Positions 43,031-43,075 of a stretch of 43,075 nucleotides of DNA are shown here, piece after piece. The DNA lies in contig DULU01000025.1 of the NCBI GenBank assembly GCA_012840225.1, positions 1-43,075 of the forward strand, written 5' to 3'. Every line of letters starts with the position of its first letter. The stretch's first letter is position 1. Below the pieces are notes generated by a model. That model was not told where the DNA came from, made no database searches, and saw only the letters and a list, made by a program, of their open reading frames with translations. The position numbers were made by a program, and so were the translations under genes. This DNA comes from Bacillota bacterium (GTDB lineage Bacteria; Bacillota; Limnochordia; DTU080).

Positions 43031-43075
43031 TGGTCGGGGTGAGAGGATTTGAACCTCCGACCTCTGCGTCCCGAA
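43031..43075 (-). tRNA. tRNA-Pro (anticodon CGG), 3' part only
   Basis: The window edge cuts the gene within the anticodon loop. On the minus strand the visible part reads loop TTCGGGA, stem CGCAG, a five-base variable loop, T-arm GGAGG-TTCAAAT-CCTCT, acceptor CACCCCG, discriminator A and an encoded CCA. Loop positions 34-36 give anticodon CGG, and the acceptor sequence fits proline tRNA. The 5' half lies beyond 43075. Confidence 0.9.

Overview
The window is a dense, GC-rich stretch of bacterial chromosome, apart from one gene cut at the left edge and a tRNA cut at the right. Gene content and order point to a low-GC-lineage (Firmicutes/Clostridia-type) bacterium, probably from a high-GC, Peptococcaceae-like or uncultured branch. 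The supporting evidence is Spo0A, a YteA-like DksA protein, RemA, a B. subtilis-type PyrR attenuator, a B. subtilis-type PurR operator, an ileS leader attenuator, and RqcH. This taxonomic placement is inference. GTG and TTG starts are unusually common, and short in-frame tandem repeats recur both inside genes and between them.

Layout. 1-2.4 kb: a partial geranylgeranyl-reductase-family flavoprotein (-), divergent from a ComA-like phosphosulfolactate synthase and a small unknown gene. 2.5-6.8 kb: ileS with its own promoter and attenuator leader, whose 3' end overlaps the convergent hemL. 7.0-10.3 kb: a DUF5665-like membrane protein, a YteA/DksA-like protein, lspA, rluD and a glycerophosphodiesterase. 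10.3-18.1 kb: a PyrR-attenuated pyrimidine operon pyrR-pyrB-pyrC-pyrF-carA-pyrK-pyrD-pyrE with no carB. 18.1-20.0 kb: a DUF58 protein and purE. 20.0-26.9 kb: purB-purF-purM-purH-purD behind a PurR-type operator and promoter. 27-32.6 kb: rqcH (-), a membrane-anchored TPR protein and a SERCA-like Ca2+ P-type ATPase whose Shine-Dalgarno lies in a large hairpin. 32.7-39.9 kb: yicC-mihF-remA-gmk-rpoZ-priA-def-fmt-spo0A. 40-43 kb (-): an orphan sugar-type solute-binding protein, a CDF-like membrane protein, a dolichol/phytol-kinase-like membrane protein and a tRNA-Pro(CGG).

How the genes work together. The centre of the window encodes most of de novo UMP synthesis and half of de novo IMP synthesis, each under its classical Firmicutes regulator signal. 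The most striking observation is that both glutamine amidotransferases encoded here lack their glutaminase nucleophile. CarA has Gly in place of the catalytic Cys and Phe in place of the catalytic His. PurF has Gly in place of the N-terminal Cys. The rest of each protein looks intact, including the PurF Fe-S cysteines and PRPP loop and the CarA core. Two unrelated amidotransferase families have therefore lost the same chemical function, which suggests nucleotide synthesis that runs on free ammonia, or on ammonia delivered by another protein.
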